A stretch of DNA of 64,000 nt, taken from positions 1,488,001 through 1,552,000 of the forward strand of contig NZ_CP110257.1 in assembly GCF_026013905.1 (NCBI RefSeq). Direction: 5' to 3'. The first letter of the stretch is position 1; every line of letters begins with the position of its first letter. This DNA comes from Schlegelella aquatica. GTDB lineage: Bacteria > Pseudomonadota > Gammaproteobacteria > Burkholderiales > Burkholderiaceae_C. The translations under genes and the position numbers were made by a program. The notes under the pieces are model-generated. The model did not search any database. It saw only the letters and a list, made by a program, of their open reading frames with translations, and had not been told where the DNA came from. Below are positions 1 to 7,506 of this stretch, in pieces.

Positions 1-4
1 GCGC

Positions 5-33
5 TTGACACTGCCTAGACCCCTCGCTGTAAT
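5..33 (+). promoter_or_regulatory. Predicted sigma70 promoter for the HU gene
   Basis: TTGACA at 5-10 and TGTAAT at 28-33 are separated by exactly 17 bases, close to the housekeeping consensus. Transcription from about position 40 would give a leader of roughly 110 nt before the HU start at 151. Nothing else lies between. The call rests on consensus match only. Confidence 0.6.
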
Positions 34-150
34 TTGGCCGGGCAGCGGCCTTGCGGAGGGTGCGGGGTTTCACGCTGCCGATCCACGGGTCTGTCCCGTG
101 CTCGCGGCACACCAAATCCATCTCGTGAGACCTGAGAGAGGGGGTACTTC

Positions 151-423
151 GTGAACAAGACCGAGTTGATCGAGCACATCGCCAAGCAGGCCGACATCTC
201 CAAGGCCGCGGCCACTCGTGCGCTCGAGGCGATGCTGGGCGGTGTCAAGACGACGCTGAAGAAGGGCGGCACCGTGTCGCTCGTCGGTTTCGGCACCTTC
301 GCGGTGGGCAAGCGCGCGGCTCGAAGCGGCCGCAACCCCCGCACGGGCGCCGCCATCAAGATCAAGGCAGCCAAGATTCCGAAGTTCCGTCCCGGCAAGG
401 CCCTCAAAGACGCATTGAACTGA
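151..423 (+). CDS. hupB: DNA-binding protein HU
   Basis: A 90-residue nucleoid protein that bends DNA as a dimer. The N-terminal helical part begins [20 protein letters not shown] and the flexible arm carries the family signature with [12 protein letters not shown] near residues 60-71, followed by the usual [12 protein letters not shown] end. Length equals the family norm. Translation starts at GTG, with an AGAGGGGG ribosome site about 8 bases upstream. It stands alone with its own strong promoter; tRNA-Val begins 12 bases after the stop. The hupB versus hupA name is by convention. Confidence 0.96.
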   Translation: MNKTELIEHIAKQADISKAAATRALEAMLGGVKTTLKKGGTVSLVGFGTFAVGKRAARSGRNPRTGAAIKIKAAKIPKFRPGKALKDALN

Positions 424-435
424 CCCATCGTTCCC

Positions 436-511
436 GGGTGCTTAGCTCAGTTGGTAGAGCGGCGCCCTTACAAGGCGTAGGTCGGGGGTTCGAGCCCCTC
501 AGCACCCACCA
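436..511 (+). tRNA. tRNA-Val (anticodon TAC)
   Basis: Cloverleaf with acceptor GGGTGCT (436-442) pairing AGCACCC (501-507). The anticodon loop CTTACAA contains TAC, the T-loop is GGTTCGAGCCCC, and the 3' CCA is encoded at 509-511. It starts 12 bases after the HU stop and may be co-transcribed with it; a strong terminator follows at 650-673. Confidence 0.97.
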
Positions 512-649
512 TCTCGGGACACTACGGGCCGCAGGGCGGCGGCGCGGCGCGGTCGCCGGCTGTCGCTAGAATGCCTGATTGGCGCACGGGCCGCCGGGAT
601 TCCGCAGCCCTGTGTATCGCGGCGGCCCGTGGCCCCTCTCCGATGACGA

Positions 650-673
650 GGCGAACCGCGGTTCGCCTTTTTT
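650..673 (+). terminator. Rho-independent terminator after tRNA-Val
   Basis: A perfect 18-base palindrome (650-667, GGCGAACCGCGGTTCGCC) is followed directly by six T (668-673). It ends the HU/tRNA-Val transcript just before ppiD. Confidence 0.8.
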
Positions 674-725
674 GTGTCTGCCCCAGGCCGAAAGGCCCTT
701 CCTTCGACACGCTCGAGGTTCGTTG

Positions 726-2609
726 ATGTTCGATTTCGTCCGCAACAACACCCGCATCCTGTTCTTCGTGCTGCTGTTGTTGATCATCCCTTCGTTCGTC
801 TTCTTCGGCGTGCAGGGCTACAGCCAGTTCCGAGAGGGCGCCGACGGCGTGGCGAAGGTGGCGGGCCATACGATCACCGTGGCCGAACTCGACGCAGCGC
901 ATCGCAACCAGGTCGAGCGCGCCCGGGCGCAGATGCCCAATGTCGATCCCAAGCTCTTCGACTCGCCGCAGATGAAGCGGCAGACGCTGGAGATGCTCGT
1001 GCGCGAGCGTGTGCTGGCGCAGGCCGCTGAGGACCTGAAGCTGCTCACCGGCGACGAGCGCCTGCACCGTGTGTTCGTCAACGACCCGCAGTTCGCGTTC
1101 CTGCGCAAGCCGGACGGCTCGGTCAACAAAGACCTCCTCTCGGCCCAGGGCATGAGCGTGGAGATGTTCGAGCAGCGCCTGCGGCACGACCTCTCGGCTC
1201 AACAGGTGCTGCGTGGCGTGGCCGACAGCGCGCTGGTGGGCAAGAGCGTGAGCAATCGGGCGCTCGATGCCTTCCTGCAGCAGCGCGAGGTGCGCGTCGT
1301 GCGCTTCGACGCCAAGGACTACCTCGGCAAGGTACAGCCCACCGATGCGCAGATCGAGGCGTACTACAAGGCCAATGAAGCGCAGTTCCAGACGCCCGAG
1401 CAGATCAAGGCGGAGTACGTCGTGCTCGACCTCGACAGCATCAAGAAGACGATCACCGTCGCGCAGGAGGAACTGCACAAGTATTACGAGCAGAACGCCG
1501 CTCGTTACACCGCCCCCGAGGAGCGCAGGGCGAGCCACATCCTCATCCAGCCCGATGCGTCGGCGCCCGATGGGCGCGCCAAGGCCAAGGCACGCGCCGA
1601 GGAGTTGTTGGCCCAGCTGCGCAAGAACCCCGAGGCGTTTGCCGATCTGGCGCGCAAGCATTCGCAGGACCCGGGTTCGGCCCCCAACGGCGGCGACCTC
1701 GACTTCTTCCGTCGCGGCATGATGGTCAAACCGTTCGAGGAGGCCGCTTTCGCGCTCAAGCCGGGCGAGATCAGCAACGTGGTCGAGACGGAGCACGGCT
1801 ACCACATCATCAAGCTCGCCGCGGTGCGCGGCGGCGAGCGCAAGCCCTTCGAGGCGGTGCGTGCCGAGATCGAGGACGAGGTCAAGAACCAGCTGGCCCA
1901 GCAGCGCTATGCCGAGGCGGCCGACCAGTTCTCGAACATGGTGTACGAGCAGCCGGACAGCCTCCAGCCGGTGGCCGACAAGCTCAAGCTCCAGGTGCGG
2001 CGCGTCGACCAGCTCACCCGCTCGGCAGGCCCGACTGCGGACGCGGCGATTGCCCACCCGAAGGTGCTGGAGGCGCTTTTCGAGGCCGAGTCGCTGCGCA
2101 ACAAGCGCAACATCGAGGCGGTGGAGGTTGCACCGAACCGGCTGGTTTCGGCCCGCGTGGTGGAGCACCAACCGGCGCGTACCTTGCCGCTCGACGAGGT
2201 GAAGGACCGCGTACGCGAGCGGGTCGCGGCCCAGCTGGCGGCCGAACTCGCGCGCAAGGAGGCCGAGGCGCGCTTGGCCGAATGGCGCCAGAACCCGGGC
2301 CAGGCCACCGCCGGCCAGGTGCTGAAGGTTTCCCGCGTACAACCGGCCGGCCAGCCGCGCGAGGTGGTCGATGCGGCACTCAAAGTCAAGGACGACGCGT
2401 TGCCCGCATGGGTGAGCGTGGATCTCGGTGCTCAGGGGCACGCCCTGGTGCAGGTGACGAAGGTCCTCGGCCGCGACGACGCCGTCCCTGCCGCCCAGCT
2501 GGAAGGGCAGGTAGTGCAAGCCTGGCGCTCTGCCGAGCTCGATGCCTACTACGAGCTCCTGAAGAAGCGGTACAAGGTGCAGTTCACCGCGAAGGCGCCG
2601 GCCCCCTGA
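726..2609 (+). CDS. ppiD: Periplasmic chaperone / peptidyl-prolyl isomerase PpiD
   Basis: A 627-residue inner-membrane-anchored folding factor for exported proteins at the SecYEG exit, close to the 623 residues of E. coli PpiD. Residues about 11-31 are one transmembrane helix (ILFFVLLLLIIPSFVFFGV). A SurA-N-like chaperone region follows. A parvulin (PPIC) domain lies at about 264-371, opening with RRASHILIQ and containing the typical GGDLDFF and GYHIIKL strings. ATG at 726 is chosen because MFDFVRNN is the family's conserved start; an in-frame upstream extension has no support. HU next door is common for ppiD. Confidence 0.95.
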   Translation: MFDFVRNNTRILFFVLLLLIIPSFVFFGVQGYSQFREGADGVAKVAGHTITVAELDAAHRNQVERARAQMPNVDPKLFDSPQMKRQTLEMLVRERVLAQAAEDLKLLTGDERLHRVFVNDPQFAFLRKPDGSVNKDLLSAQGMSVEMFEQRLRHDLSAQQVLRGVADSALVGKSVSNRALDAFLQQREVRVVRFDAKDYLGKVQPTDAQIEAYYKANEAQFQTPEQIKAEYVVLDLDSIKKTITVAQEELHKYYEQNAARYTAPEERRASHILIQPDASAPDGRAKAKARAEELLAQLRKNPEAFADLARKHSQDPGSAPNGGDLDFFRRGMMVKPFEEAAFALKPGEISNVVETEHGYHIIKLAAVRGGERKPFEAVRAEIEDEVKNQLAQQRYAEAADQFSNMVYEQPDSLQPVADKLKLQVRRVDQLTRSAGPTADAAIAHPKVLEALFEAESLRNKRNIEAVEVAPNRLVSARVVEHQPARTLPLDEVKDRVRERVAAQLAAELARKEAEARLAEWRQNPGQATAGQVLKVSRVQPAGQPREVVDAALKVKDDALPAWVSVDLGAQGHALVQVTKVLGRDDAVPAAQLEGQVVQAWRSAELDAYYELLKKRYKVQFTAKAPAP

Positions 2610-2723
2610 GAGCAAGCGCCCGCCAGTGCGAGGAGCCTCTTCCTCGGCGGAGAAAGATTCGGTTATACTTTCAGGCTCTTTCGATGATGTTTGGTGCTTG
2701 CCGGCAGCGTCGGGAGATCGAAT

Positions 2724-2800
2724 GGTGGCTGTAGCTCAGTTGGTAGAGTCCCAGATTGTGATTCTGGTTGTCGTGGGTTCGAGTCCCATCAGCCACCCCA
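2724..2800 (+). tRNA. tRNA-His (anticodon GTG)
   Basis: Acceptor GTGGCTG (2725-2731) pairs CAGCCAC (2790-2796). The extra G-1 (2724) faces discriminator C73 (2797), the identity element of tRNA-His. The anticodon loop TTGTGAT carries GTG and CCA is encoded at 2798-2800. A TATACT -10-like hexamer at 2665-2670 lies upstream, without a clear -35. Confidence 0.96.
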
Positions 2801-2808
2801 AGAATTCC

Positions 2809-2831
2809 TAGGCCCTCCGCGTGAGGGCCTA
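2809..2831 (+). terminator. Hairpin after tRNA-His, probable terminator
   Basis: TAGGCCCTC (2809-2817) and GAGGGCCTA (2823-2831) form a perfect 9-bp stem with a 5-base loop. The tail (CTTGCTTG) is only moderately T-rich. Confidence 0.55.
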
Positions 2832-2904
2832 CTTGCTTGTAGCTCTCGACACCGTTGCCACGAGGTCTTCAACCCGCGCGCGGTGTAGGCGTTGTTGTCC
2901 AACG

Positions 2905-3220
2905 GCCTCGGTGCAGCTCGCGGCGCCACTGGAGGTGCTGTCCGCCCTCGGCATGAAAGGCCTGCCCGCCAGCACGACGGGCGACCGCTTGGCGAAGATG
3001 CACTTCAACCACGCGCCGACGCGCTCGGAGCTGAAGCGACTGCCGAATCTGCTGGTCCGCCCGGTGCTGGTGTTCGAGTCGGCCATGCAGCCGGGGGGCG
3101 GTCGCGGTGCTCGACGTGCTGCGGGCGAGTCTCGAGAGGCTGCCAGGCGCCGCGCCCGCCGAGAGTGGGCCCGCTGCGGCCGCTCGCCGGCGCGCGAGCC
3201 ACGAGGCCCTCAAGCCGTGA
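2905..3220 (+). pseudogene. Frameshifted fragment resembling a phage MuF-type C-terminal domain
   Basis: Read in frame from 2905, this encodes about 60 residues including DRLAKMHFNHA and LKRLPNLLVRPVLVFESAM. The run 'L+.LP.LL..P..+F.S' is the pattern I associate with the C-terminal domain of phage MuF-like polypeptides. After MQPG the frame is lost in a run of six G (3093-3098). In the neighbouring frame it continues AVAVLDVLRASLERLPGAAP to a stop at 3218-3220. No start codon or ribosome site is convincing. It sits just after tRNA-His, a common integration target. The family link comes from memory and needs a profile search. Confidence 0.4.
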
Positions 3221-3398
3221 GCATGCGCCAGACGGCGTACGCGAAGGTCGCGATGCCCAGTGCAGCGCCCAGCGCGATGAGCGCGAGCCCGGCCCCTGTG
3301 CCAAGCGCGGGCATGAAGAACACGCCGATGCCCATCAGCGCGGCGGCCGTGCGGAACGCCAGCCCAGCTGGGCTTTCGTGACGTGGTGGTAGAGCCAT
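3210..3398 (-). CDS. Possible small membrane protein, 62 residues
   Basis: Unrecognised. Two hydrophobic segments (AAALMGIGVFFMPALGTGAG and LALIALGAALGIATFAYAV) follow a short polar N-terminus starting at ATG 3398. It lies in the decayed region and its start overlaps the ATG of the opposite-strand fragment at 3397. No clear ribosome site is seen. It could be a real small integral membrane protein or a chance frame in GC-rich DNA. Confidence 0.35.
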   Translation of the reverse strand: MALPPRHESPAGLAFRTAAALMGIGVFFMPALGTGAGLALIALGAALGIATFAYAVWRMLTA

Positions 3399-3603
3399 GG
3401 CAGATCCCAAGATCCGGTACGACATCATAGCCATCGCCCGAGGCGAGGCGGATGTCGAGCGCGTGGCCCGTGCCACCGTGGAGCTGCCGGGCGGCGGGCG
3501 TGTGCAGGCGGGGGCAGGGCAGCGTCGGAGACCGCGTGTTCGTGTGCGCCGGCGGGATCGAGGGTGAGGCCCCGGCCTTGGCGGTCGAAGTCATCGAGGT
3601 GTG
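3397..3603 (+). pseudogene. Short phage-like reading frame broken by a +1 frameshift
   Basis: From ATG 3397 the frame reads MADPKIRYDIIAIARGEADV and on to ELPGGGRVQAG, then stops early at 3567. Removing one G from the five-G run at 3510-3514 lets it continue as GQGSVGDRVFVCAGGIEGEA and end at 3603, about 68 residues in all. The N-terminus resembles starts of phage tail tape-measure proteins, and the second half resembles a small phage protein with a 'VGDRVFVR.G.IEG.AP' core. Both likenesses are recollection, so it may be a deletion fusion. The frameshift could be real decay or a homopolymer sequencing error. Confidence 0.4.
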
Positions 3604-3690
3604 AGAGGGCGCCCGGCCGGTCCCCCTACAGAGGGGTCCCGACGGACGTGGCAGACCGGTAGCATTTGGCGGACCCTGGAGGAGCCCCGC

Positions 3691-4245
3691 ATGCGCGCAC
3701 TTGCCATCGCTCTTGTCCTGGCCACTGCTGCCTCGGCAGCCGGCGCCCAGGTGTACCAGTGCCCTGGCCCGGGCGGGCAGAAGGTGTTCCAGCAGCAGCC
3801 CTGCGTGGGCGGCAAAGAGCTGGACGTCAAGCCGCTGCCCGAGCTGGGCGGCACGATGCTGGGGGGCGCGACGGCGGCCAGCCTGGACATCGACCGACGC
3901 ACCGCGATTCGCCTGGCCGCCGAGAGCGGCGAGCCCGCGGTGGGCATGACCGCCGAGCAGCTGCAGCAGGTGCTCGGTCTGCCCGAGCGGGTCAACGTCT
4001 CGAACTACGGCGCCGGCGCCATGGAGCAGCGCATCTATCGGCGAGGTGACCGCACCTACTATGTGTACACGCAAGGCGGGCAGGTGACGGCCATCCAGAA
4101 CCGCGACACGGGCCGCGTGCGGCCGCCGTGCCCCTCCTCGCTGGAGCTGCGCAATGCCGAGACCAGCGCGTCGTCGCGATGGGCCAGCGAGACGGCGCGC
4201 TCCCAGTACGAAGCGCTGCGCCGGCAGGCAGCCGACTGCCGCTGA
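3691..4245 (+). CDS. Secreted DUF4124-like protein
   Basis: A 184-residue protein with a cleavable signal peptide (about residues 1-19, ending ASAAGA before QVYQC). The following VYQCPGPGGQKVFQQQPC is the typical DUF4124 opening with paired cysteines. The middle contains EQLQQVLGLPERVNVSNYGA and RTYYVYTQGGQVTAI, recalling the SmpA/OmlA-like fold used in outer-membrane assembly partners. Function is unknown; a periplasmic or envelope location is inferred. ATG 3691 follows GGAGGAG at a good distance. It stands alone between the decayed region and two small genes. Confidence 0.75.
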   Translation: MRALAIALVLATAASAAGAQVYQCPGPGGQKVFQQQPCVGGKELDVKPLPELGGTMLGGATAASLDIDRRTAIRLAAESGEPAVGMTAEQLQQVLGLPERVNVSNYGAGAMEQRIYRRGDRTYYVYTQGGQVTAIQNRDTGRVRPPCPSSLELRNAETSASSRWASETARSQYEALRRQAADCR

Positions 4246-4389
4246 CGCCGACGAGGCCCGCGGCCCGCCACGACTCGCTTCCCTTAGAGCCCGCCCACGG
4301 ATGCCGGCGGGCTGTTCTGCGACTGGGTCCCTCGAATCGGCCTGCATTCGGCCCTTCCGGGCAGGCACTGTGCTTGCTGCCGGTGTGGC

Positions 4390-4596
4390 ATGGAGCCGGA
4401 AGAAGTACGCCGTCGCCTTGCCGACCTGCTGGGACAGCCCTCGGGCTGGGCCCCTCCCGTCGCACGCAGCCGGGCATGGAGGTGCTCGGTCTGCGGGCTG
4501 GGGTACTTGTTCGCGCGGGAGCAGCCGGCCCCGATGCAGTGCCGGGCCTGCCGCGGCAGCTTCTTCGAGTTGCGTCGCGCCGGGCGGCGGCGTTGA
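4390..4596 (+). CDS. Small zinc-ribbon-like protein, 68 residues
   Basis: Unrecognised. The C-terminal half has two CxxC pairs (RCSVCGLGYLF and QCRACRGSFFELR, about residues 31-57), typical of a zinc ribbon. The N-terminal part (EPEEVRRRLADLLGQP) is predicted helical. The stop is 12 bases before the next small gene's start and the two probably form one unit. The ATG has no strong ribosome site. Confidence 0.55.
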   Translation: MEPEEVRRRLADLLGQPSGWAPPVARSRAWRCSVCGLGYLFAREQPAPMQCRACRGSFFELRRAGRRR

Positions 4597-4607
4597 GGGG
4601 AGCGGCC

Positions 4608-4814
4608 ATGTGGAAGACGGCAGCCGAGCGCATCGCATTCAGCGAGGCCGTGGACTTCCTGCTGCAGGGGCAGGTGGAGCTCGTCGGCCCCGAGCGCATC
4701 GACGACTACGTGCGGCAGGGCTTGCTGCGTCGTGAAGGCGATCAGGTCACCTTGACCGCCGATGGTGAGCGCGAGTACCGAGCGGCTCGCAACGAGCGCT
4801 TCAGCGACGGATGA
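4608..4814 (+). CDS. Small hypothetical protein, 68 residues, winged-helix-like
   Basis: Unrecognised. ATG 4608 follows GAGGGGAGCGG, a plausible ribosome site. The protein is acidic and helical, with EAVDFLLQGQVELVGPERID then a YVRQGLLRREGDQVTLTADG segment that reads like the recognition helix and wing of a small winged-helix domain. It follows the zinc-ribbon gene closely and converges with the response regulator at 4851. A role in DNA or RNA binding is only a guess. Confidence 0.55.
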   Translation: MWKTAAERIAFSEAVDFLLQGQVELVGPERIDDYVRQGLLRREGDQVTLTADGEREYRAARNERFSDG

Positions 4815-4850
4815 GTGCGACGCGCGCGCGGGCCCGGTGAGCGGATCGCC

Positions 4851-5549
4851 TCAGCCCGCACTGCGCGCGGCGCCCGCCGAGATCCCGCTCGACGCCCAGA
4901 GCTTGTGGTAGATGGCCTTGATGTGGTCGTTGACGGCGAACCACTTGATGCCCATCAGGCTGGCGATCTCCTTGAGCGTGAACCCCTTGCTGAGGTACGT
5001 GAGGACTTCCACCTCCTTCGGCGAGAGGCGGTCGGCGTCGTCGCTGGAGGTGGGGGGCGCCAACCCGCCGAGCGCCGAATCGCCGAACCGGGAGGGGCGG
5101 TCCCCCGGGAGCCGGAAGTGGGCGAGCAGCCTGCGCGCGAGCGACGCGGAGACGGGGCGTTCGCCCTTGACGATGCGCTGCAACTCCTCCACCAGCACTT
5201 CGTAGCGGTCTTCCTTGAGCAAGTAGCCTTGAGCACCGCATTGCAATGCGGAGAACAGGTGTTCGTCGTCCGAGTACAGCGTGGTGACGACCTTCAAGGC
5301 GGGGTACTGCGCCATGCGGATCAGCAAGTCCAGTCCGCTGCCGTCGGGCAATTCCATGTCGAGCAGCGCGAGCTTGAACACCCCCGCGTGGCCCGCGGCC
5401 TGAGGATGCAGCCCGAGGAGACGACGGGCCGATTCCAGATCACCGGCTTCGACGATTTCCAGCGGCTCGCTGAAACTGTCGCGCACGACGCGCGCCAAGA
5501 ATGCGCGCGCAACGGCGTTGTCTTCGACGATCAGGACCCGAACGGCCAT
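4851..5549 (-). CDS. NarL/FixJ-type response regulator (orphan)
   Basis: A 232-residue two-component regulator. The N-terminal receiver has the acidic pair in VLIVEDNAV, the phospho-acceptor Asp in LALLDMELPDGSG (about residue 60) and the conserved Lys in GYLLKED (about 106). A linker leads to a C-terminal LuxR-type helix-turn-helix (LSPKEVEVLTYLSKGFTLKE). The start at 5549 gives the canonical MAVRVLIVEDN opening. No histidine kinase gene is adjacent, so its partner must be encoded elsewhere. The receiver has a slightly longer loop (LGLHPQAAGHAGVFK) before the phospho-site. Confidence 0.9.
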   Translation of the reverse strand: MAVRVLIVEDNAVARAFLARVVRDSFSEPLEIVEAGDLESARRLLGLHPQAAGHAGVFKLALLDMELPDGSGLDLLIRMAQYPALKVVTTLYSDDEHLFSALQCGAQGYLLKEDRYEVLVEELQRIVKGERPVSASLARRLLAHFRLPGDRPSRFGDSALGGLAPPTSSDDADRLSPKEVEVLTYLSKGFTLKEIASLMGIKWFAVNDHIKAIYHKLWASSGISAGAARSAG

Positions 5550-5632
5550 GGGTGAACTCCGGCGCCGCGGCTGTCCGGCACCGGTCGGCCAGTTCGTCCG
5601 CGCTGCGGCTATGGTAGCGCGGCAGGCGAGGT

Positions 5633-6610
5633 TCAGGGGTTTGTCAGCACCACTTTGCCGCGCACCTGCCGTGAAGCCATCAGCTCGAACGCACGGGGCA
5701 GCTCTTGCATCGGCAACTGGTGCTCGATCACCGGTTTGACCTTGCCCTCGCCGTACCAGGTGGCAAGTTGGGCGAGAGCCGCAGCGTTGTGCTGCGGCTC
5801 TCTGCGTGCGAACTCGCCCCAGAAAACGCCCACGATCGACGCACCCTTGAGCAGGGGCAGGTTGAGCGGCAGGGCGGGGATCTGTCCCTGTGCGAATCCG
5901 ATCACCAGGTAGCGGCCCCGCCACGCGATCGAGCGGAACACCGGCTCTGCCAGATCGCCACCGACCGGGTCGTAGACGACATCCGGGCCTCGCCCGCCGG
6001 TCAGGGTCTTGATCTCGTCACGGATGTTGCTGCGACTGTAGTTGATGGTGGCGTCGGCCCCCAGCTGGCGGCACAGCGCGCACTTCTCGTCGCTGGATGC
6101 GGCCGCGATCACCGTGGCGCCGGCGGCCTTGGCGATCTGGATCGCGGCCGTCCCGACACCTCCCGCGGCGCCGAGCACCAGGACGGTCTCGCCGGCCTTG
6201 AGGCTGGCGCGGTCGATCAACGCATGGTAGGTGGTGCCGTAGGTGCACAGGAAGGCGGCGGCATCGGCGAACGGGAATCCTGGGGGCACAGGCATCACCA
6301 CGGCCTGGGGCACACAGGCGTGCGTGGCGAAGCCGCCCAGTCCTGCAAAGGTGGCCACCGCCATGCCAGGTTTGAGCGAGGCCACGCCTTCGCCGACCGC
6401 CTCCACCACCCCCGCGAACTCCGCCCCGGGCACGAATGGCGGCTGGGGCTTCATCTGATACTTGCCCTGCACGATCAGCAGATCGGGGAAGTTGAGGCTG
6501 GCCGCCTTGATCGACACCAGGACCTCGCCCTTGCCCGGCGAGGGTGTGGGGACCTCCTTCCAGGTCAAGGCTTGCGGCCCGACCGGGTCCTCGCAGATCC
6601 ATGCGTGCAT
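5633..6610 (-). CDS. Zinc-free NADPH:quinone oxidoreductase family protein
   Basis: A 325-residue medium-chain dehydrogenase/reductase. The N-terminal GroES-like part includes the ASLNFPDLLIVQGKYQ and PFVPGAEFAGVVEAVG signatures of the quinone oxidoreductase branch. The Rossmann part has the NAD(P)-binding VLGAAGGVGTAAIQIAKAAG near residues 145-165. The zinc-binding cysteines of alcohol dehydrogenases are absent. The start at 6610 is supported by GAGGAGA 8 bases upstream. Substrate is unknown; related enzymes reduce quinones or 2-enoyl-CoA. It diverges from surE, with a palindrome between them. Confidence 0.9.
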   Translation of the reverse strand: MHAWICEDPVGPQALTWKEVPTPSPGKGEVLVSIKAASLNFPDLLIVQGKYQMKPQPPFVPGAEFAGVVEAVGEGVASLKPGMAVATFAGLGGFATHACVPQAVVMPVPPGFPFADAAAFLCTYGTTYHALIDRASLKAGETVLVLGAAGGVGTAAIQIAKAAGATVIAAASSDEKCALCRQLGADATINYSRSNIRDEIKTLTGGRGPDVVYDPVGGDLAEPVFRSIAWRGRYLVIGFAQGQIPALPLNLPLLKGASIVGVFWGEFARREPQHNAAALAQLATWYGEGKVKPVIEHQLPMQELPRAFELMASRQVRGKVVLTNP

Positions 6611-6700
6611 GTCGTGTTCTCCTCGTGGATGAGCGTCTCGCCGGCCGTCATTCTCGGGCCGTGAAGCTTGACGCATGATAGGCAGCCGGCCTGTAGGAGA

Positions 6701-6718
6701 ACGTCACCGAGGTGACGT
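6701..6718. promoter_or_regulatory. Palindromic operator candidate between qor-like gene and surE
   Basis: ACGTCACC (6701-6708) and GGTGACGT (6711-6718) form a perfect 8-bp inverted repeat with a 2-base spacer. It overlaps the likely -35 region of surE (GTGACG, 6712-6717). The bound factor is unknown. Confidence 0.5.
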
Positions 6719-6739
6719 CTCCATACGCATCCCTACAAT
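6712..6739 (+). promoter_or_regulatory. Predicted surE promoter, near-leaderless
   Basis: GTGACG (6712-6717) and TACAAT (6734-6739) lie 16 bases apart. Transcription would start about 6746, one or two bases before the surE ATG at 6748. No Shine-Dalgarno could then be on the message. Confidence 0.4.
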
Positions 6740-6747
6740 CGGGGGGC

Positions 6748-7506
6748 ATGCGCATACTTGTCGCCAACGATGATGGCTACCTCGCCCCCGGCCTGCAAGC
6801 GCTGGTCGAGGTGTGCCGGGAACTCGCCGAGGTGGAGGTGGTCGCCCCGGAGCAGAATGCGAGCGGCACGTCCAACTCCCTGACCTTGCACCGCCCGCTG
6901 TCGGTGTTTCGCGCGCCCAACGGCTTTCGCTTCATCAATGGCACCCCTTCGGACTGCGTGCACGTCGCGCTCACCGGTCTGCTCGACCACCCGCCCGATC
7001 TGGTCGTCTCGGGCATCAACAACGGCGCCAATCTGGGCGAGGACACGCTCTACTCGGGCACTGTCGCTGCGGCGATGGAGGGCTATCTGTTCGGCATTCC
7101 GGCCGTCGCCTTCTCGCTGGTGGACAAGGGATGGGAACACCTGGACAGCGCGGCCCGGGTGGCGCGCGACATCCTGCGCCAGATCGTGGCACGACCTGCC
7201 CCGGCCGGTCCTTACCTGCTCAACGTCAACATCCCCAACCGCCCGTATGCGGAGCTGGGGCCGGTGCGCTGGACCCGCCTGGGGCGCCGGCATGCGAGCG
7301 AGGGGGTGATCCGCCAGACGAATCCCCGGGGAGAGCCCATCTACTGGATCGGCCCGGCCGGCTCCGCTCGGGAGGCCGGCGAGGGAACGGACTTCCACGC
7401 CGTCTCGCAAGGCGCGGTGTCGGTCACGCCGTTGCAGGTCGACCTGACCGACCACGCGCGCATGCCGCTGTGGCAGCAGTGGTGGGGGCAGGGGGGCGCA
7501 GCGTGA
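6748..7506 (+). CDS. surE: 5'/3'-nucleotidase SurE
   Basis: A 252-residue metal-dependent nucleotidase that hydrolyses nucleoside monophosphates and short polyphosphates during stress. The N-terminal [19 protein letters not shown] carries the paired metal-binding aspartates; [11 protein letters not shown] and [20 protein letters not shown] are the other family blocks. Length matches the family. ATG 6748 is the canonical start. The stop overlaps the GTG start of pcm by three bases, so the two are translationally coupled as the head of the surE-pcm-nlpD-rpoS cluster. Confidence 0.96.
   Translation: MRILVANDDGYLAPGLQALVEVCRELAEVEVVAPEQNASGTSNSLTLHRPLSVFRAPNGFRFINGTPSDCVHVALTGLLDHPPDLVVSGINNGANLGEDTLYSGTVAAAMEGYLFGIPAVAFSLVDKGWEHLDSAARVARDILRQIVARPAPAGPYLLNVNIPNRPYAELGPVRWTRLGRRHASEGVIRQTNPRGEPIYWIGPAGSAREAGEGTDFHAVSQGAVSVTPLQVDLTDHARMPLWQQWWGQGGAA

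Noticed and set aside
522..2615. 697-residue minus-strand open frame
   Set aside because: Antisense to ppiD, which has clear domains. The frame is a GC-bias artefact with Arg/Leu/His-rich, non-protein-like composition.
2724..3603. Attachment-site duplication of the tRNA-His 3' end
   Set aside because: I looked for a second copy of the tRNA 3' sequence downstream and found none in the window.
6813..7502. In-frame extension of pcm back to 6813
   Set aside because: It runs through surE in another frame. The GTG at 7503 overlapping the surE stop gives the sensible start.
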